DNA of 64,000 nt, taken from positions 3,871,501-3,935,500 of the forward strand of contig NZ_CP030059.1 of assembly GCF_015291745.1 (NCBI RefSeq), given 5' to 3'. Positions 47,947-59,784 of this stretch are shown piece after piece (the stretch's first letter is position 1; each line of letters starts with the position of its first letter). The stretch comes from Bradyrhizobium sp. CCBAU 53351. Lineage in GTDB: Bacteria > Pseudomonadota > Alphaproteobacteria > Rhizobiales > Xanthobacteraceae. The position numbers and the translations under genes were made by a program. A model generated the notes under the pieces. The model did no database searches, was not told the origin of the DNA, and saw nothing but the letters and a program-made list of their open reading frames with translations.

Positions 47947-49263
47947 TCAGTTCTTCTCGATCCGGATCACCTGCGGCCGTCCGCTGATCACCTTGTCCTT
48001 CTGCACGGCGGCGAGCGCACGGCGCACGGCGTCCTCATGCGTCGCGTAGGTGATCAGGATGACGGGCACGGGGACGGCCTTGCCGTTCTCGGGCGCAACG
48101 CCGCCATTGGGATGACGCTGCACGATCGACTCGATCGAAATCTTCTGCTCCGCAAGCCGCGTCGCGATCGCGGCCGCGGTGCCGGGGAAATCGCGCGCCA
48201 GCAGGCGGATGTAATAGCCGCCCTCGTGGCGCTCCATCGGCGCCTTCTTGGTGTCGCGCAATTGGGCAATGGGCCGGCCGAACGGATTGGCGCGGATGCC
48301 GCGCGCGACGTCGGCGATGTCGGCGACGACGGCGGATGCGGTGGCCGCGCCGCCGGCGCCAGGGCCGACCAGCGTGATCGGCGGAATGCCCTCGCCGTCG
48401 ATCGTGACCGCATTGGTGACACCCATCACCTGCGCGATCGAGGAGGATTTTGGAACCATGGTCGGATGCACGCGCTGCTCGATGCCCTTGGCGGTGCGCA
48501 CCGCAACGCCGAGCAGCTTGACGCGATAGCCGAGATCGGACGCCGCGCGCAGATCTTCCGGCGCAATGGATGAGATGCCTTCGACATACACCGCGCTTTG
48601 AGCAACTTTCGTGCCGAAGGCGAGGCTGGCGAGGATCGCGAGCTTTTGCGCGGTGTCGTGACCATCGACGTCGAACGACGGGTTGGCCTCGGCATAGCCG
48701 AGCCGCTGCGCGTCCTTGAGGCATTCCGCGAAGGACAGGCCCTCCTGCTCCATCCGGGTCAGGATGTAATTGCAGGTGCCGTTGAGGATGCCGTAGACGC
48801 GGTTGATGCCGGTGCCGGCAAGCCCCTCGCGCAAGGTCTTGATGACGGGGATCGCGGCGCCGACGGCTGCCTCGAAATTCAGCGCACCGCCGTGCTTTTC
48901 GGCCGCCTTGGCGAGCTTGAGGCCGTGCTTGGCCAGCAGCGCCTTGTTGGCGGTGACGACCGACTTGCCGGCGTTGAGGGCAGCCTCCACCGCAGACAGC
49001 GCGGGATCGCCGGCGCCGCCCATCAGCTCGACGAAGCAGTCGATGCCGGGATGCATGGCCAGCGCCAAGGGATCCCGGACCCATTCGACGCCGCGCAGAT
49101 CGACGCCGCGCTTCTTCGCCTTCGAGCGCGCGGTGACGGCGACGACGCGGATGCCGCGGCCGCTGCGGCCCGCGAGCACACGGGCCTGCGTTTCGATCAA
49201 ACGGACCACTTCGGCGCCCACGGTGCCGAGCCCCGCTATGCCCACTTTCAGGGGTGCAACCAT
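47947..49263 (-). CDS. hom: homoserine dehydrogenase
   Basis: 438 residues: an NAD(P)-binding domain with GIAGLGTVGAEVVRL (near 8-22), the catalytic region with KSVVTANKALLAKHG and NGTCNYILTRM, and a C-terminal ACT domain (YYIRLLARDFPGTAAAIATRL) that binds a feedback inhibitor, normally threonine. It reduces aspartate semialdehyde to homoserine for Thr, Met and Ile. Followed by glpX; preceded by the aminotransferase on the same strand with a 29-base gap. Confidence 0.97.
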   Translation of the reverse strand: MVAPLKVGIAGLGTVGAEVVRLIETQARVLAGRSGRGIRVVAVTARSKAKKRGVDLRGVEWVRDPLALAMHPGIDCFVELMGGAGDPALSAVEAALNAGKSVVTANKALLAKHGLKLAKAAEKHGGALNFEAAVGAAIPVIKTLREGLAGTGINRVYGILNGTCNYILTRMEQEGLSFAECLKDAQRLGYAEANPSFDVDGHDTAQKLAILASLAFGTKVAQSAVYVEGISSIAPEDLRAASDLGYRVKLLGVAVRTAKGIEQRVHPTMVPKSSSIAQVMGVTNAVTIDGEGIPPITLVGPGAGGAATASAVVADIADVARGIRANPFGRPIAQLRDTKKAPMERHEGGYYIRLLARDFPGTAAAIATRLAEQKISIESIVQRHPNGGVAPENGKAVPVPVILITYATHEDAVRRALAAVQKDKVISGRPQVIRIEKN

Positions 49264-49292
49264 GATGACTTAGAAAACCTGCCGAAGAGAAC

Positions 49293-50513
49293 TCAACGCC
49301 GATTGGCGAGCGGAACGACGTTGTGCAACGTTTCGATGCCGCTTTCAAGGAAGCGTCGCACGCCGCGCGCGGCCTGCCTGATCCGTTGCTCGTTTTCCAC
49401 CATGGCGATGCGGACATATCCTTCACCATGCTCGCCGAAGCCGACGCCGGGCGAGACCGCGACGCCGGATTTCTCCACCATCAGGGTGGCGAACTGCATG
49501 CTGCCGACGCTGCGGAAGGCCTCCGGCAGCGGTACCCAGGCGAACATCGAGGCCTCCGGCGGCGGGATCTCCCAGCCGGCGCGGCCGAACGATTCCACCA
49601 GCGCATCGCGGCGCTTGCGATAGGTGTCGCGCATCTCCTTGATGCAATCGTCCGGGCCGTTCAGCGCCGCGGTCGCGGCGACCTGCACCGGTGTGAACGC
49701 ACCGTAGTCCAGATAGGATTTGACGCGGGCGAGCGCGGCGATGACGCGCTCATTGCCGACCGCAAAGCCCATGCGCCAGCCGGCCATCGAATAGGTCTTC
49801 GACATCGAGGTGAACTCGACGGCGACGTCCATCGCGCCCGGCACCTGCAGCACCGAGGGCGGCGGATTGTTCTCGTCGAAATAGACCTCGGCATAGGCCA
49901 GATCCGACAGGATCAGGATCTCGTGCTTCTTCGCGAACGCGACGAGGTCCTTGTAGAAGTCGAGGCTCGCGACATAGGCCGTCGGGTTCGACGGATAGCA
50001 GACGACGAGCGCGAGCGGCTTCGGGATCGAATGCACGATCGCCCGCTCCACCGCCTCGAAGAACTGCGGCGTCGGCTCGGAGGGCACCGAGCGGATCACG
50101 CCGCCCGCCATCAAAAAGCCGAAGGCGTGAATCGGGTAGCTCGGGTTCGGACACAGGATGACGTCGCCGGGCGCCGTGATCGCCTGCGCCACGTTGGCAA
50201 AGCCTTCCTTCGAGCCGAGCGTCGCCACGATCTGGGTGTCGGGGTTGAGCTTCACGCCGAAGCGGCGGGCGTAGTAGCCGGCCTGGGCGCGGCGCAGGCC
50301 GGGGATGCCGCGGGAGGCCGAGTAGCGGTCGGTGCGCGGCTTGCCCAGCGTCTCCTTCAGCTTCTCCAGCACATGCGCCGGGGCCGGCAGATCCGGGTTG
50401 CCCATGCCGAGGTCGATGATGTCGGCGCCGGCATTCCGCGCGGCCGCCTTGGCCCGGTTGACCTGCTCGAATACGTAGGGCGGAAGGCGGCGGATGCGGT
50501 AAAATTCTTCCAT
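49293..50513 (-). CDS. aspartate/alanine-type aminotransferase (AlaC-like or LL-DAP aminotransferase-like)
   Basis: 406 residues of fold-type I PLP aminotransferase. Substrate and PLP elements are visible: LGMGNPDLPAP, SLEFY-type LSDLAYAEVYF, FTSMSKTYSMAGWRMGFAVGN with Lys in SMSKTY, and Arg near the C-terminus. Substrate is alanine or LL-diaminopimelate by context beside hom; undecided. ATG 50513 is chosen because the upstream ATG at 50534 has no better site and the seven added residues look unstructured. Confidence 0.9.
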   Translation of the reverse strand: MEEFYRIRRLPPYVFEQVNRAKAAARNAGADIIDLGMGNPDLPAPAHVLEKLKETLGKPRTDRYSASRGIPGLRRAQAGYYARRFGVKLNPDTQIVATLGSKEGFANVAQAITAPGDVILCPNPSYPIHAFGFLMAGGVIRSVPSEPTPQFFEAVERAIVHSIPKPLALVVCYPSNPTAYVASLDFYKDLVAFAKKHEILILSDLAYAEVYFDENNPPPSVLQVPGAMDVAVEFTSMSKTYSMAGWRMGFAVGNERVIAALARVKSYLDYGAFTPVQVAATAALNGPDDCIKEMRDTYRKRRDALVESFGRAGWEIPPPEASMFAWVPLPEAFRSVGSMQFATLMVEKSGVAVSPGVGFGEHGEGYVRIAMVENEQRIRQAARGVRRFLESGIETLHNVVPLANRR

Positions 50514-50728
50514 GGCTCTCTGGGCTCCGGGCAACCGGTCAGGACAGAATCGACGGAACAGGACGGCGACTCGAAAAGGGGTTCCGTCTCCTCGCGAAAA
50601 TTACTCAAAATCAGATACTTAGAGCAATCATCGACAACGCGGACTGAAGTCGTTCGCCCTGACTGTCGGCTGAACCGGGGTCTTTTAGCACGGCAAGGCG
50701 GGGGCGCCAGCGATTACCTTGCAGCGCT

Positions 50729-51004
50729 TCACTTGGCATCCTTGCTGGCGGCGGCCTGGCGATCGCGCGCAGCGGCGAGCTCGGCCTCGATCTTGGCGCG
50801 CTGCTCTGGCGGAATGACCGCTTGATTGCGATCCGGCGGCAGGTCGTGCACCGGCAGATAGGTCCCGGGCTCCTTGGGATGCGCCTGCGCGTCCGCGGGC
50901 GTCATATCCGCGAATTGACTCGAACAACCGCCCAACACAAATGCCACGCTCAGAAGCGCGCCACCGATCAGCAGCGACCTTTGCAGGACCCTCAACGCCA
51001 ACAC
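50729..51004 (-). CDS. small lipoprotein
   Basis: 91 residues with a lipobox (FVLGGCSS) after a hydrophobic signal (SLLIGGALLSVAFVLGG), so an acylated Cys at about 27, exported and probably sorted to the outer membrane. The mature part is Pro/Asp-rich (VHDLPPDRNQAVIPP) with a C-terminal helix (RAKIEAELAAARDRQAAASK). The GTG start at 51004 is uncertain; a TTG at 50995 is an alternative. No further family recognised. Confidence 0.8.
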   Translation of the reverse strand: MLALRVLQRSLLIGGALLSVAFVLGGCSSQFADMTPADAQAHPKEPGTYLPVHDLPPDRNQAVIPPEQRAKIEAELAAARDRQAAASKDAK

Positions 51005-51257
51005 TTGGGAAATCCCCTACTCGTCCCAATGCAAGCTGCCGCACACTAACCCGACAACCTGCCCAAGCTCAAACCATTGCTGCCCACAAATGGTACGAGC
51101 GAGAAAAACATCAAAGGCCCACGACGGGAGGGTTGCACCGCGATTGTGACAAAACCAAGAAAATTTGTCGCAGTGCAGCACATCTTGGAGCGTGTTTAAC
51201 GTCAAACATGCGAGCTTCGCGGTGACGAATACGGAATGACTCGTTACTGTTCTGCTC

Positions 51258-53066
51258 ATGAGTATGGCCACGACCGATACGCCCAAACCCGAGACGAAGT
51301 TCGATGCGGAAGCCTTCGCGATGAATGTCGCGCGGGCGATGGAGAGCGGCGGCAAGGCGCTCGCGGCCTATCTCAAGCCGCGCGAGAGCGGCGAGGTGCA
51401 GGATCGCCCGCCGGCCGAGCTGGCCGAAGTCGTCAGGACCTTCACATCGGTTGCCGAATACTGGTTGTCGGACACGTCCCGCTCGTCCGATCTGCAGACC
51501 AAGCTGGCCAAGGATTACCTCGACCTCTGGGGCTCGGCGGTGCGCCGCATGGCCGGCCAGGACGTTCCGCCCGCGATCGCGCCCTCGCCGCGCGACAAGC
51601 GTTTTGCCGATCCGGAATGGAAGTCGAACCAGTTCTTCGAATTCGTCATGCAGCTCTATCTGCTCACGACCAAATGGGCGCAGGAGCTGGTGCGCGATGC
51701 CGAAGGGCTCGATCCGCAGACCCGTCGTAAGGCGGAGTTCTACGTCCAGCAGGTCACCAACGCGCTGTCGCCGTCCAACTTCGTGCTGACCAATCCGGAG
51801 GTGCTGCGCGAGACCGTGGCGAGCAGCGGCGAGAACCTCGCGCGTGGCCTGAAGATGCTGGCGGAGGACATCGCGGCCGGCAAGGGCATGCTGAAGATCC
51901 GCCAGTCCAACCCGGACAACCTCGTCGTCGGCGTCAACATGGCGACGACGCCGGGCAAGGTGATCTATCAGAACGAGATGATGCAGCTGATCCAGTATTC
52001 GCCGACCACGGAGACGGTGCTGCGCACCCCGCTCCTGATCGTGCCGCCCTGGATCAACAAGTTCTACATCCTCGATCTCAAGCCGGAGAAGTCCTACATC
52101 AAGTGGTGCGTCGACCAGGGCATCACTGTGTTCGTGATCTCATGGGTCAATCCCGACAAGCGGCTCGGCAACAAGAGCTGGGAAGACTACATGAAGGAAG
52201 GCCCGCTCACGGCGATGGACGTGATCGAGAAGGTCACCGGCGAGATGAAGGTGCACACCGCCGGCTATTGCGTCGGCGGCACCATGCTCGCGACCACGCT
52301 GGCCTGGCTGGCCGAGAAGCGCCGCCAGCGCGTCTCGTCGGCGACGTTCTTCGCAGCGCAGGTCGACTTCACCCATGCCGGCGACCTCCTGGTGTTCGTC
52401 GACGAGGACCAGATCGCGGCGCTCGAGCAGGACATGAAGGCGGCGGGCGTGCTCGAAGGCTCGAAGATGGCGATGGCCTTCAACATGCTGCGCTCCAACG
52501 ACCTGATCTGGTCCTACGTCGTCAGCAACTACCTGAAGGGCCAGCAGCCCAGCGCGTTCGACCTACTGCACTGGAATTCCGACGCAACCCGCATGACCGC
52601 GTCGAACCATTCCTATTATTTGCGCAACTGCTATCTGGAGAACCGGCTCTCCACCGGCACGATGGTGCTCGACAACACGCTGCTCGATCTCTCCAAGGTC
52701 AAGGTGCCCGTCTACAACCTCGCCACCCGCGAGGATCACATCGCGCCGGCGGAATCGGTGCTGTACGGCTCGCAGTTCTTCGGCGGCCCCGTGAAATATG
52801 TGCTGTCGGGCTCGGGCCATATCGCGGGCGTCGTCAACCCGCCGGCCTCGAACAAGTATCAGTACTGGACCAACGACAACATCAAGGACGCCAACGTCGC
52901 GCAATGGATGAAGGGCGCCGTCGAGCACAAGGGTTCGTGGTGGCCGGACTGGCGGCAATGGCTCGGCGAGCTCGATCCGGAGCAGGTTCCCGCGCGCGTG
53001 CCGGGAAGCGAAGCATTCCCGGCGATCGAGGACGCGCCCGGCAGCTATGTCAGGGTCCGCGCATAG
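51258..53066 (+). CDS. phaC: class I poly(3-hydroxyalkanoate) synthase
   Basis: 602 residues. Polymerises 3-hydroxybutyryl-CoA to PHB on granules. The catalytic triad is present: Cys338 in AGYCVGG (lipase-box-like), Asp in REDHIAP and His in GSGHIAG. The length and the N-terminal helical region match class I. phaA, phaB and phaE are not nearby, so this is a lone synthase gene. Start at ATG 51258 lacks a clear ribosome-binding site. Confidence 0.97.
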   Translation: MSMATTDTPKPETKFDAEAFAMNVARAMESGGKALAAYLKPRESGEVQDRPPAELAEVVRTFTSVAEYWLSDTSRSSDLQTKLAKDYLDLWGSAVRRMAGQDVPPAIAPSPRDKRFADPEWKSNQFFEFVMQLYLLTTKWAQELVRDAEGLDPQTRRKAEFYVQQVTNALSPSNFVLTNPEVLRETVASSGENLARGLKMLAEDIAAGKGMLKIRQSNPDNLVVGVNMATTPGKVIYQNEMMQLIQYSPTTETVLRTPLLIVPPWINKFYILDLKPEKSYIKWCVDQGITVFVISWVNPDKRLGNKSWEDYMKEGPLTAMDVIEKVTGEMKVHTAGYCVGGTMLATTLAWLAEKRRQRVSSATFFAAQVDFTHAGDLLVFVDEDQIAALEQDMKAAGVLEGSKMAMAFNMLRSNDLIWSYVVSNYLKGQQPSAFDLLHWNSDATRMTASNHSYYLRNCYLENRLSTGTMVLDNTLLDLSKVKVPVYNLATREDHIAPAESVLYGSQFFGGPVKYVLSGSGHIAGVVNPPASNKYQYWTNDNIKDANVAQWMKGAVEHKGSWWPDWRQWLGELDPEQVPARVPGSEAFPAIEDAPGSYVRVRA

Positions 53067-53133
53067 CGGAATCTTCCGCGCTTTTGTATAGACTCACTCT
53101 CAACACAGCTGCGACGACAGAGGGGATCGAACC

Positions 53134-53532
53134 ATGACGCGCGAATTGTTCTGGCTGACACTGACGGTGATCCTGACCGGGATCCTCTGGATTCCCTACA
53201 CCATCAACCGGTGTCAGGTCCGCGGTCTCAGTGGCGCGATGGCCAACCCCTCGCGCGGCGACAAGCCGCAATCGGAATGGGCCAACCGGTTGATGTTCGC
53301 GCATGACAACGCGGTCGAGAACCTCGTGCTCTTTGCGCCGCTGGTGCTGATCCTCAACGCGATCGACTATTCCACCAAATGGACCGTGCTGGCCTGCGCC
53401 GTCTATTTCTGGTCCCGCGTCGCGCATCTGATCGTCTACGCACTCGGGATCCCGGTATTCCGCACCCTCGCCTTCACCGTCGGCTTCCTCGCCCAGGCCG
53501 TGCTGGCGCTGGCGATCTTCAAGGTGCTGTGA
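53134..53532 (+). CDS. MAPEG family membrane protein
   Basis: 132 residues with four membrane helices (about 5-22, 53-75, 80-101 and 107-130) and the MAPEG motif N-ENLVLFAPLVLI (HDNAVENLVLFAPL). MAPEG enzymes use glutathione on lipid or xenobiotic electrophiles; bacterial members are mostly uncharacterised. GAGGGG upstream of the ATG. Located 67 bases downstream of phaC on the same strand. Confidence 0.9.
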   Translation: MTRELFWLTLTVILTGILWIPYTINRCQVRGLSGAMANPSRGDKPQSEWANRLMFAHDNAVENLVLFAPLVLILNAIDYSTKWTVLACAVYFWSRVAHLIVYALGIPVFRTLAFTVGFLAQAVLALAIFKVL

Positions 53533-53551
53533 ACGCGAGCCGCGCCTCACG

Positions 53552-54598
53552 TCAGGGGAACAGCGCGATCTGCTCCAGCCCGGCCGTCTCGGGCAACCCG
53601 AACATCAGGTTCATGTTCTGGATCGCCTGGCCGGCCGAGCCCTTCACCAGATTGTCGAGCGTGGAGATGACGATTGCCCGGTTCTTGATGCGGTCGGCGA
53701 CGACACCGATCTGCGCATAGTTGGAACCGCGTACATTCTGCGTCTGCGGCAGCACGCCCTTTTTCGCGACATGCACGAAGGGCTCGTTGACATAGGCCTG
53801 CTCGAGTGCGGCCCGCAAATCGTCGGGCGTCGCGCCATTGAGTTTTACATAGGACGTGCACAGTTCGCCGCGCGCCATCGGGATCAGATGCGGCGTAAAG
53901 TTCACCGTCACCGTCGAGCCGGCGGCAAGGCCGATCTCCTGCTCGATCTCCGGCGCGTGCCGGTGGGTACCGACCGAATAGGGCGAAAGCCCCTCGCCCG
54001 CCTCGCTGAACAGCGTGTTCTGTTTCAGCCCGCGTCCGGCACCGGTAACGCCCGATTTCGCGTCGATGACGATGTCGTCGACGTCAATCAGTTTGGCCTT
54101 CGCAAGCGGTACCAGCGCGAGCAGCGCCGCCGTCGGATAGCAGCCAGGACAGGCAACCAGCCGCGCCGACGCGATTTTCTCGCGATAGAATTCGGTAAGA
54201 CCGTAGACCGCCTCGCCCTGCAGTTCGAGCGCTCGGTGCTCATGGCCGTACCATTGCGCATAGGTGTTCTTGTCCCGCAGCCTGAAATCGGCGGACATGT
54301 CGAGGACCTTGATCCCGGGATTCGCCTCGAGGACCGCGGCGATGATTTCCTGCGTGGTCCCATGGGGCAGTCCGCAGAACACCGCATCGAGCTTGCTCCA
54401 ATCGACCTTTTCCCATTCCACAAGCCTGGGCAGGTCCAGCATGAAAAAATGCGGAAACACCTCGCTCATGGTTTTGCCGGCATGGGTATTGGCAGTGAGT
54501 GCGGTGATCTCGGCATTCGGATGTCGCGCCAACAGGCGCACCGCGTCGGCGCCGGTGTAGCCGGAGGCGCCGAGAATGCCGATCTTCTTCGTGCTCAT
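53552..54598 (-). CDS. argC: N-acetyl-gamma-glutamyl-phosphate reductase, type 1
   Basis: 348 residues. NADP-dependent arginine-pathway enzyme: GILGASGYTGADAVRLLARHP, VFCGLPHGTTQE, ACPGCYPTAALLAL (catalytic Cys) and the catalytic His in NFTPHLIPM. It reduces N-acetylglutamyl phosphate to the semialdehyde. GGAGGAG six bases upstream fixes ATG 54598. It is adjacent (25-base gap) to a second, shorter ArgC on the same strand. Confidence 0.93.
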   Translation of the reverse strand: MSTKKIGILGASGYTGADAVRLLARHPNAEITALTANTHAGKTMSEVFPHFFMLDLPRLVEWEKVDWSKLDAVFCGLPHGTTQEIIAAVLEANPGIKVLDMSADFRLRDKNTYAQWYGHEHRALELQGEAVYGLTEFYREKIASARLVACPGCYPTAALLALVPLAKAKLIDVDDIVIDAKSGVTGAGRGLKQNTLFSEAGEGLSPYSVGTHRHAPEIEQEIGLAAGSTVTVNFTPHLIPMARGELCTSYVKLNGATPDDLRAALEQAYVNEPFVHVAKKGVLPQTQNVRGSNYAQIGVVADRIKNRAIVISTLDNLVKGSAGQAIQNMNLMFGLPETAGLEQIALFP

Positions 54599-54623
54599 CA
54601 CACGCTCCTCCGACATGGATCGG

Positions 54624-55607
54624 TTACGCCTCTGGCAGGCCCAGCATCAGCCGCATGTTCTGCACGGCCGCGCCGGAAGCCCCCTTGCCGAGATTGTCGA
54701 GCCGGGCGACCAGCACCGCCTGGTGATATTTGTCGCTGGCGAAGACGTAGAGCTCGAGCTGATTGGTCTCGTTCAGCGCTTCCGGCTCGAGCCGGCCGCC
54801 CTTTGACGCTTCGTTCTGCAGCGGCATCACCGAAACGTATTTCGAACCGGCATAGCGCTTGGCGAGCGCGGCCTGCAGGTCGGCACCGCCAGGCTTGCCG
54901 GGCAGCGTGTCGAGCTGCAGCGGCATCGAGACCAGCATGCCCTGGCGATAGTTGCCGACCGAGGGAATGAAGATCGGCCGCCGCGTCAGGTTCGAATAGA
55001 GCTGCATCTCGGGCAGATGCTTGTGCTCGAAGCCGAGGCCGTAGAGCTCGAAGGACGGCGCGCTGCCGTCCTCGAAGCTCGCGATCATCGACTTGCCGCC
55101 GCCGGAATAGCCGCTCACCGCGTTGACGGTGACGGGATAATCGCCCGGCAGCAGGCCGGCATCGACGATCGGCCGCAAGAGCGCGATCGCGCCGGTCGGA
55201 TAGCAGCCGGGATTGGAGACCTTCTTGGCGGCCTTGATCTTGCCGGCCTGGTCAGCCGTCAGCTCGGGAAAACCATAGGCCCAGTCCGGCGCGACCCGGT
55301 AGGCGGTCGAGGCGTCCAGCACCTTCGGCCCCGAGGCGCCCATGCTGTCGATGAGAGCCACCGTCTCCCTGGCGGCATCGTCGGGCAGGCAGAGAATGAC
55401 GAGGTCCACCTCCGCCATCAGCGCCTTCTTGGCCGCGGGGTCCTTGCGCTTGTCGTCGGCAATGGTCTTCACGACGACGTCGTTCTGGAGCTTCAGCCGC
55501 TCGTTGATGCCGAGCCCGGTGGTGCCGGAGCCACCGTCGACGAAAACGGTGGCCGGCTTCTTGGCCGCGCTGGTGGTCGAGGCTTTGGTGGTGTCAGCGA
55601 GGCTCAT
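54624..55607 (-). CDS. N-acetyl-gamma-glutamyl-phosphate reductase, type 2 (short ArgC)
   Basis: 327 residues. A distinct ArgC subfamily: [17 protein letters not shown] replaces the GASGYTG motif, the catalytic Cys is in [14 protein letters not shown] and [14 protein letters not shown] is typical of the short form. It begins with a Ser/Thr/Ala/Lys-rich extension ([15 protein letters not shown]) and overlaps the PaiB-like gene stop (ATGA). Two ArgC types in tandem are unusual; one may act on another carbamoyl or amino-adipate branch. Confidence 0.9.
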   Translation of the reverse strand: MSLADTTKASTTSAAKKPATVFVDGGSGTTGLGINERLKLQNDVVVKTIADDKRKDPAAKKALMAEVDLVILCLPDDAARETVALIDSMGASGPKVLDASTAYRVAPDWAYGFPELTADQAGKIKAAKKVSNPGCYPTGAIALLRPIVDAGLLPGDYPVTVNAVSGYSGGGKSMIASFEDGSAPSFELYGLGFEHKHLPEMQLYSNLTRRPIFIPSVGNYRQGMLVSMPLQLDTLPGKPGGADLQAALAKRYAGSKYVSVMPLQNEASKGGRLEPEALNETNQLELYVFASDKYHQAVLVARLDNLGKGASGAAVQNMRLMLGLPEA

Positions 55608-56269
55608 GATACGCTTCCTTCGAGCATGTTCGTGTCATCAGCGAAAACCTGCGGCCTTGCCTGCCGCATCAATTGTGAGATCTGCTTCGCGTCGGCATCG
55701 CCGGCGCCGAGCGCATTGGCGATCGCCGCATAGTCGGCGTCGGATTTGTGCTGGTTGAGCTTGAAGCTGCCTTCGACCTCTTCAACATTCATGACCAGAC
55801 CCACGATCGCCTTCTTCATCGCCTCGAGCCGGCCCGCCGTCATCTTGCCCGATGTCCACGGCTTCTTCGGCAGCAGCCAGGTCTCGAACTTCTCGCTGAG
55901 CGTGTCGATCTGCACCGACAGCTCGTCATCCGTCAGGAGGCGCACGGGCCCGCTCAGATGCACCGACTGGTAGAGCCAAGTCGGCACCTGGTCCGGCGAG
56001 ACGTACCAGTCGGGCGATACATAGGCATCGGGACCATTGACCGCGAGCAGCCAGGACGCATCGCCGCCCGCAAGCTTTAGCAGCGGATTGTGACGGGCGA
56101 CATGAAACGCGGCCTGCGGCGTGCCGTCGGCGGCGTAGGTCAGATAGAACGGCAACGGCGAGGCGATCGGCCTCTTGCCGTCAAAGGCGCACATGGTGCC
56201 GAAGCCGCGCTCTTCGGCGAATTTCAGGCTCGCAGCGCGGTCCTGCTTGAAAAAGGGTGGCGTGTACAT
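55604..56269 (-). CDS. PaiB-like FMN-binding protein
   Basis: 221 residues of the PaiB/FMN-binding split-barrel family. [11 protein letters not shown] at the start, [27 protein letters not shown] and DAYVSPDWY follow the family order, with [15 protein letters not shown] near the C-terminus. In Bacillus it represses sporulation genes; in proteobacteria it is uncharacterised. It overlaps the short argC start by four bases, hence the same transcript. Confidence 0.9.
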   Translation of the reverse strand: MYTPPFFKQDRAASLKFAEERGFGTMCAFDGKRPIASPLPFYLTYAADGTPQAAFHVARHNPLLKLAGGDASWLLAVNGPDAYVSPDWYVSPDQVPTWLYQSVHLSGPVRLLTDDELSVQIDTLSEKFETWLLPKKPWTSGKMTAGRLEAMKKAIVGLVMNVEEVEGSFKLNQHKSDADYAAIANALGAGDADAKQISQLMRQARPQVFADDTNMLEGSVS

Positions 56270-56493
56270 CGTGGTCTCCTGCTGGGCCTTCTTGGGGGCC
56301 GCCGGATCAGATCGCGCTGACAGGAGAGAGAATGCCGCGGATCGGATCCAGCGGCAAAGACGATGATCTCAAACGCGATCGACCGCCCAAACCGCAAGAC
56401 TGCGGCGGCGGCGACGGGCGAACAGAATGGTCGCGGCGTTGATCATGGCGCGCGGCTATAGAGCGAGATCCGGTTCCCGTCAAGGTTCGGGCG

Positions 56494-57024
56494 TCAGATC
56501 ACCCGCCAGATCCATTCCATGATCTTGGCGAGCACGTCGCCGAACAGCAGGAGCACGGCGGACCACACCAGTGCCGAGACGAAATTGGCGGCCTGGAAGC
56601 TCCAATAGGGCATCTCGAAGATGCCGGCCGCGAGCGGCACCGAGGCGCGCAAGGGGCCGAAGAACCGGCCGATGAAGATGCTGGGGATGCCCCAGCTGCG
56701 CACGAAAGCCTCGCCCCGGGGCAGCAGTCCCGGATAGCGCGAGAGCGGCCACATCTCGGCGACCTTCTCCTTATAGCGATAGCCGAACCAGTAAGAGACC
56801 CAGTCCCCCAGCGCCGCCCCGAGGCCGCCGGCAATCCAGACCGGATAGAAGCTGATGCCGCTCGCCCCGATCAGCGCCCCGATTGCGACCAGCGCGCCCC
56901 AGGCCGGGATCAAGAGCGAGATGAAGGCGAGCGACTCTCCGAAGGCGAGCAGAAACACGATCGGAGCTGCCCAAGCCTGATGAACGCGCACGAAATCGGC
57001 CAGGGCGTGCGCATATTGCTCCAT
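56494..57024 (-). CDS. DedA family membrane protein
   Basis: 176 residues with about five membrane segments. Conserved DedA features: FLLAFGESLAFISLLIPAWGAL (motif GES-IP), GGLGAALGDWVSYWFGYRY and GRFFGPLRASVPLAAGIFEMP. These proteins move lipids or drive membrane homeostasis. ATG 57024 (MEQY) is chosen; the TTG one codon earlier is the alternative. It is divergent from parE across a 273-bp gap containing a palindrome. Confidence 0.92.
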   Translation of the reverse strand: MEQYAHALADFVRVHQAWAAPIVFLLAFGESLAFISLLIPAWGALVAIGALIGASGISFYPVWIAGGLGAALGDWVSYWFGYRYKEKVAEMWPLSRYPGLLPRGEAFVRSWGIPSIFIGRFFGPLRASVPLAAGIFEMPYWSFQAANFVSALVWSAVLLLFGDVLAKIMEWIWRVI

Positions 57025-57092
57025 CAAAAATAGCCTTCCCGCCCCGTCTCAAGGTGCTGCTCGATGAAAAAGACTGGTAAGCCAAGCACTTG

Positions 57093-57109
57093 TGTGACAT
57101 CAAGTCACA
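57093..57109. promoter_or_regulatory. operator-like palindrome between dedA and parE
   Basis: TGTGAC-ATCAA-GTCACA, perfect 6-bp arms, about 70 bases upstream of dedA and 190 upstream of parE. It resembles a CRP half-site pair but with the wrong central spacing. Confidence 0.4.
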
Positions 57110-57297
57110 AACCTCAGCTCGCCGTAGACCGACGGGTCAAATTGCCGGGAATTGGAGCACCTGCGGCGTAAAATCGCCGGTATTGGTCCGCAACCACACC
57201 GCCCGGCCCACCCTGCGATAACCTTTCCCAGACAGAAGTGGCATAGTCCGCCTAATCGATTCGCCGCTCATGCGGCCCTCAAAGCGCATCAAGATAT

Positions 57298-59337
<2,040 letters not shown>

Positions 59338-59362
59338 GCCTCGGCGGCGTCGTAATTAGCTC

Positions 59363-59393
59363 AAGAGCCCCGGCAAAGCCGGGGCTCTTTTGT
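59363..59393 (+). terminator. intrinsic terminator of parE
   Basis: AAGAGCCCCGGC (59363-59374) / GCCGGGGCTCTT (59378-59389), three-base loop, then TTTTGTTTT. Confidence 0.92.
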
Positions 59394-59784
59394 TTTGCGG
59401 GGGAAGCCACCCTTTGCCGGGATAGTGGCTGCCTGCAGTCCGCCTCCCACCAGGCGATTCCCGGCACCGTTGCCGCGACTCGGCCAACGACTCACGGCGC
59501 TCGGGGCGAGGCTGGACTGCCTCCATTTCGGAGACGGCCGAATTTCCTAACGAAATCCTACCAAAAATCGAGTCGGCGAAATTCTTGCAAGCTATTGAAA
59601 TTGTACGCGCATTCCTGATTTTGGCGCTGCAGCCCCAAATGCGCGCGCCCCGGCGTTTTCCGGCAACTGTGCCTGCCCGGCAACAGCATTTCGGCGCGAA
59701 ACGTCTATAGTCCGGGACATCAGATGACACGAACTCCAGTGCGCTCGCGCCTGCTACGACAGACCAAGGTTGGGGATTTTGACA
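59394..59784. other. intergenic region upstream of the first omp gene
   Basis: About 390 bases with no convincing gene; AT-rich patches near 59545-59620 may hold the promoter. I see no clear -10/-35 pair or RNA element. Confidence 0.5.

Noticed and set aside
57093..57109. CRP-binding site
   Set aside because: TGTGA and TCACA are seven bases apart instead of six; kept only as an unassigned palindrome.
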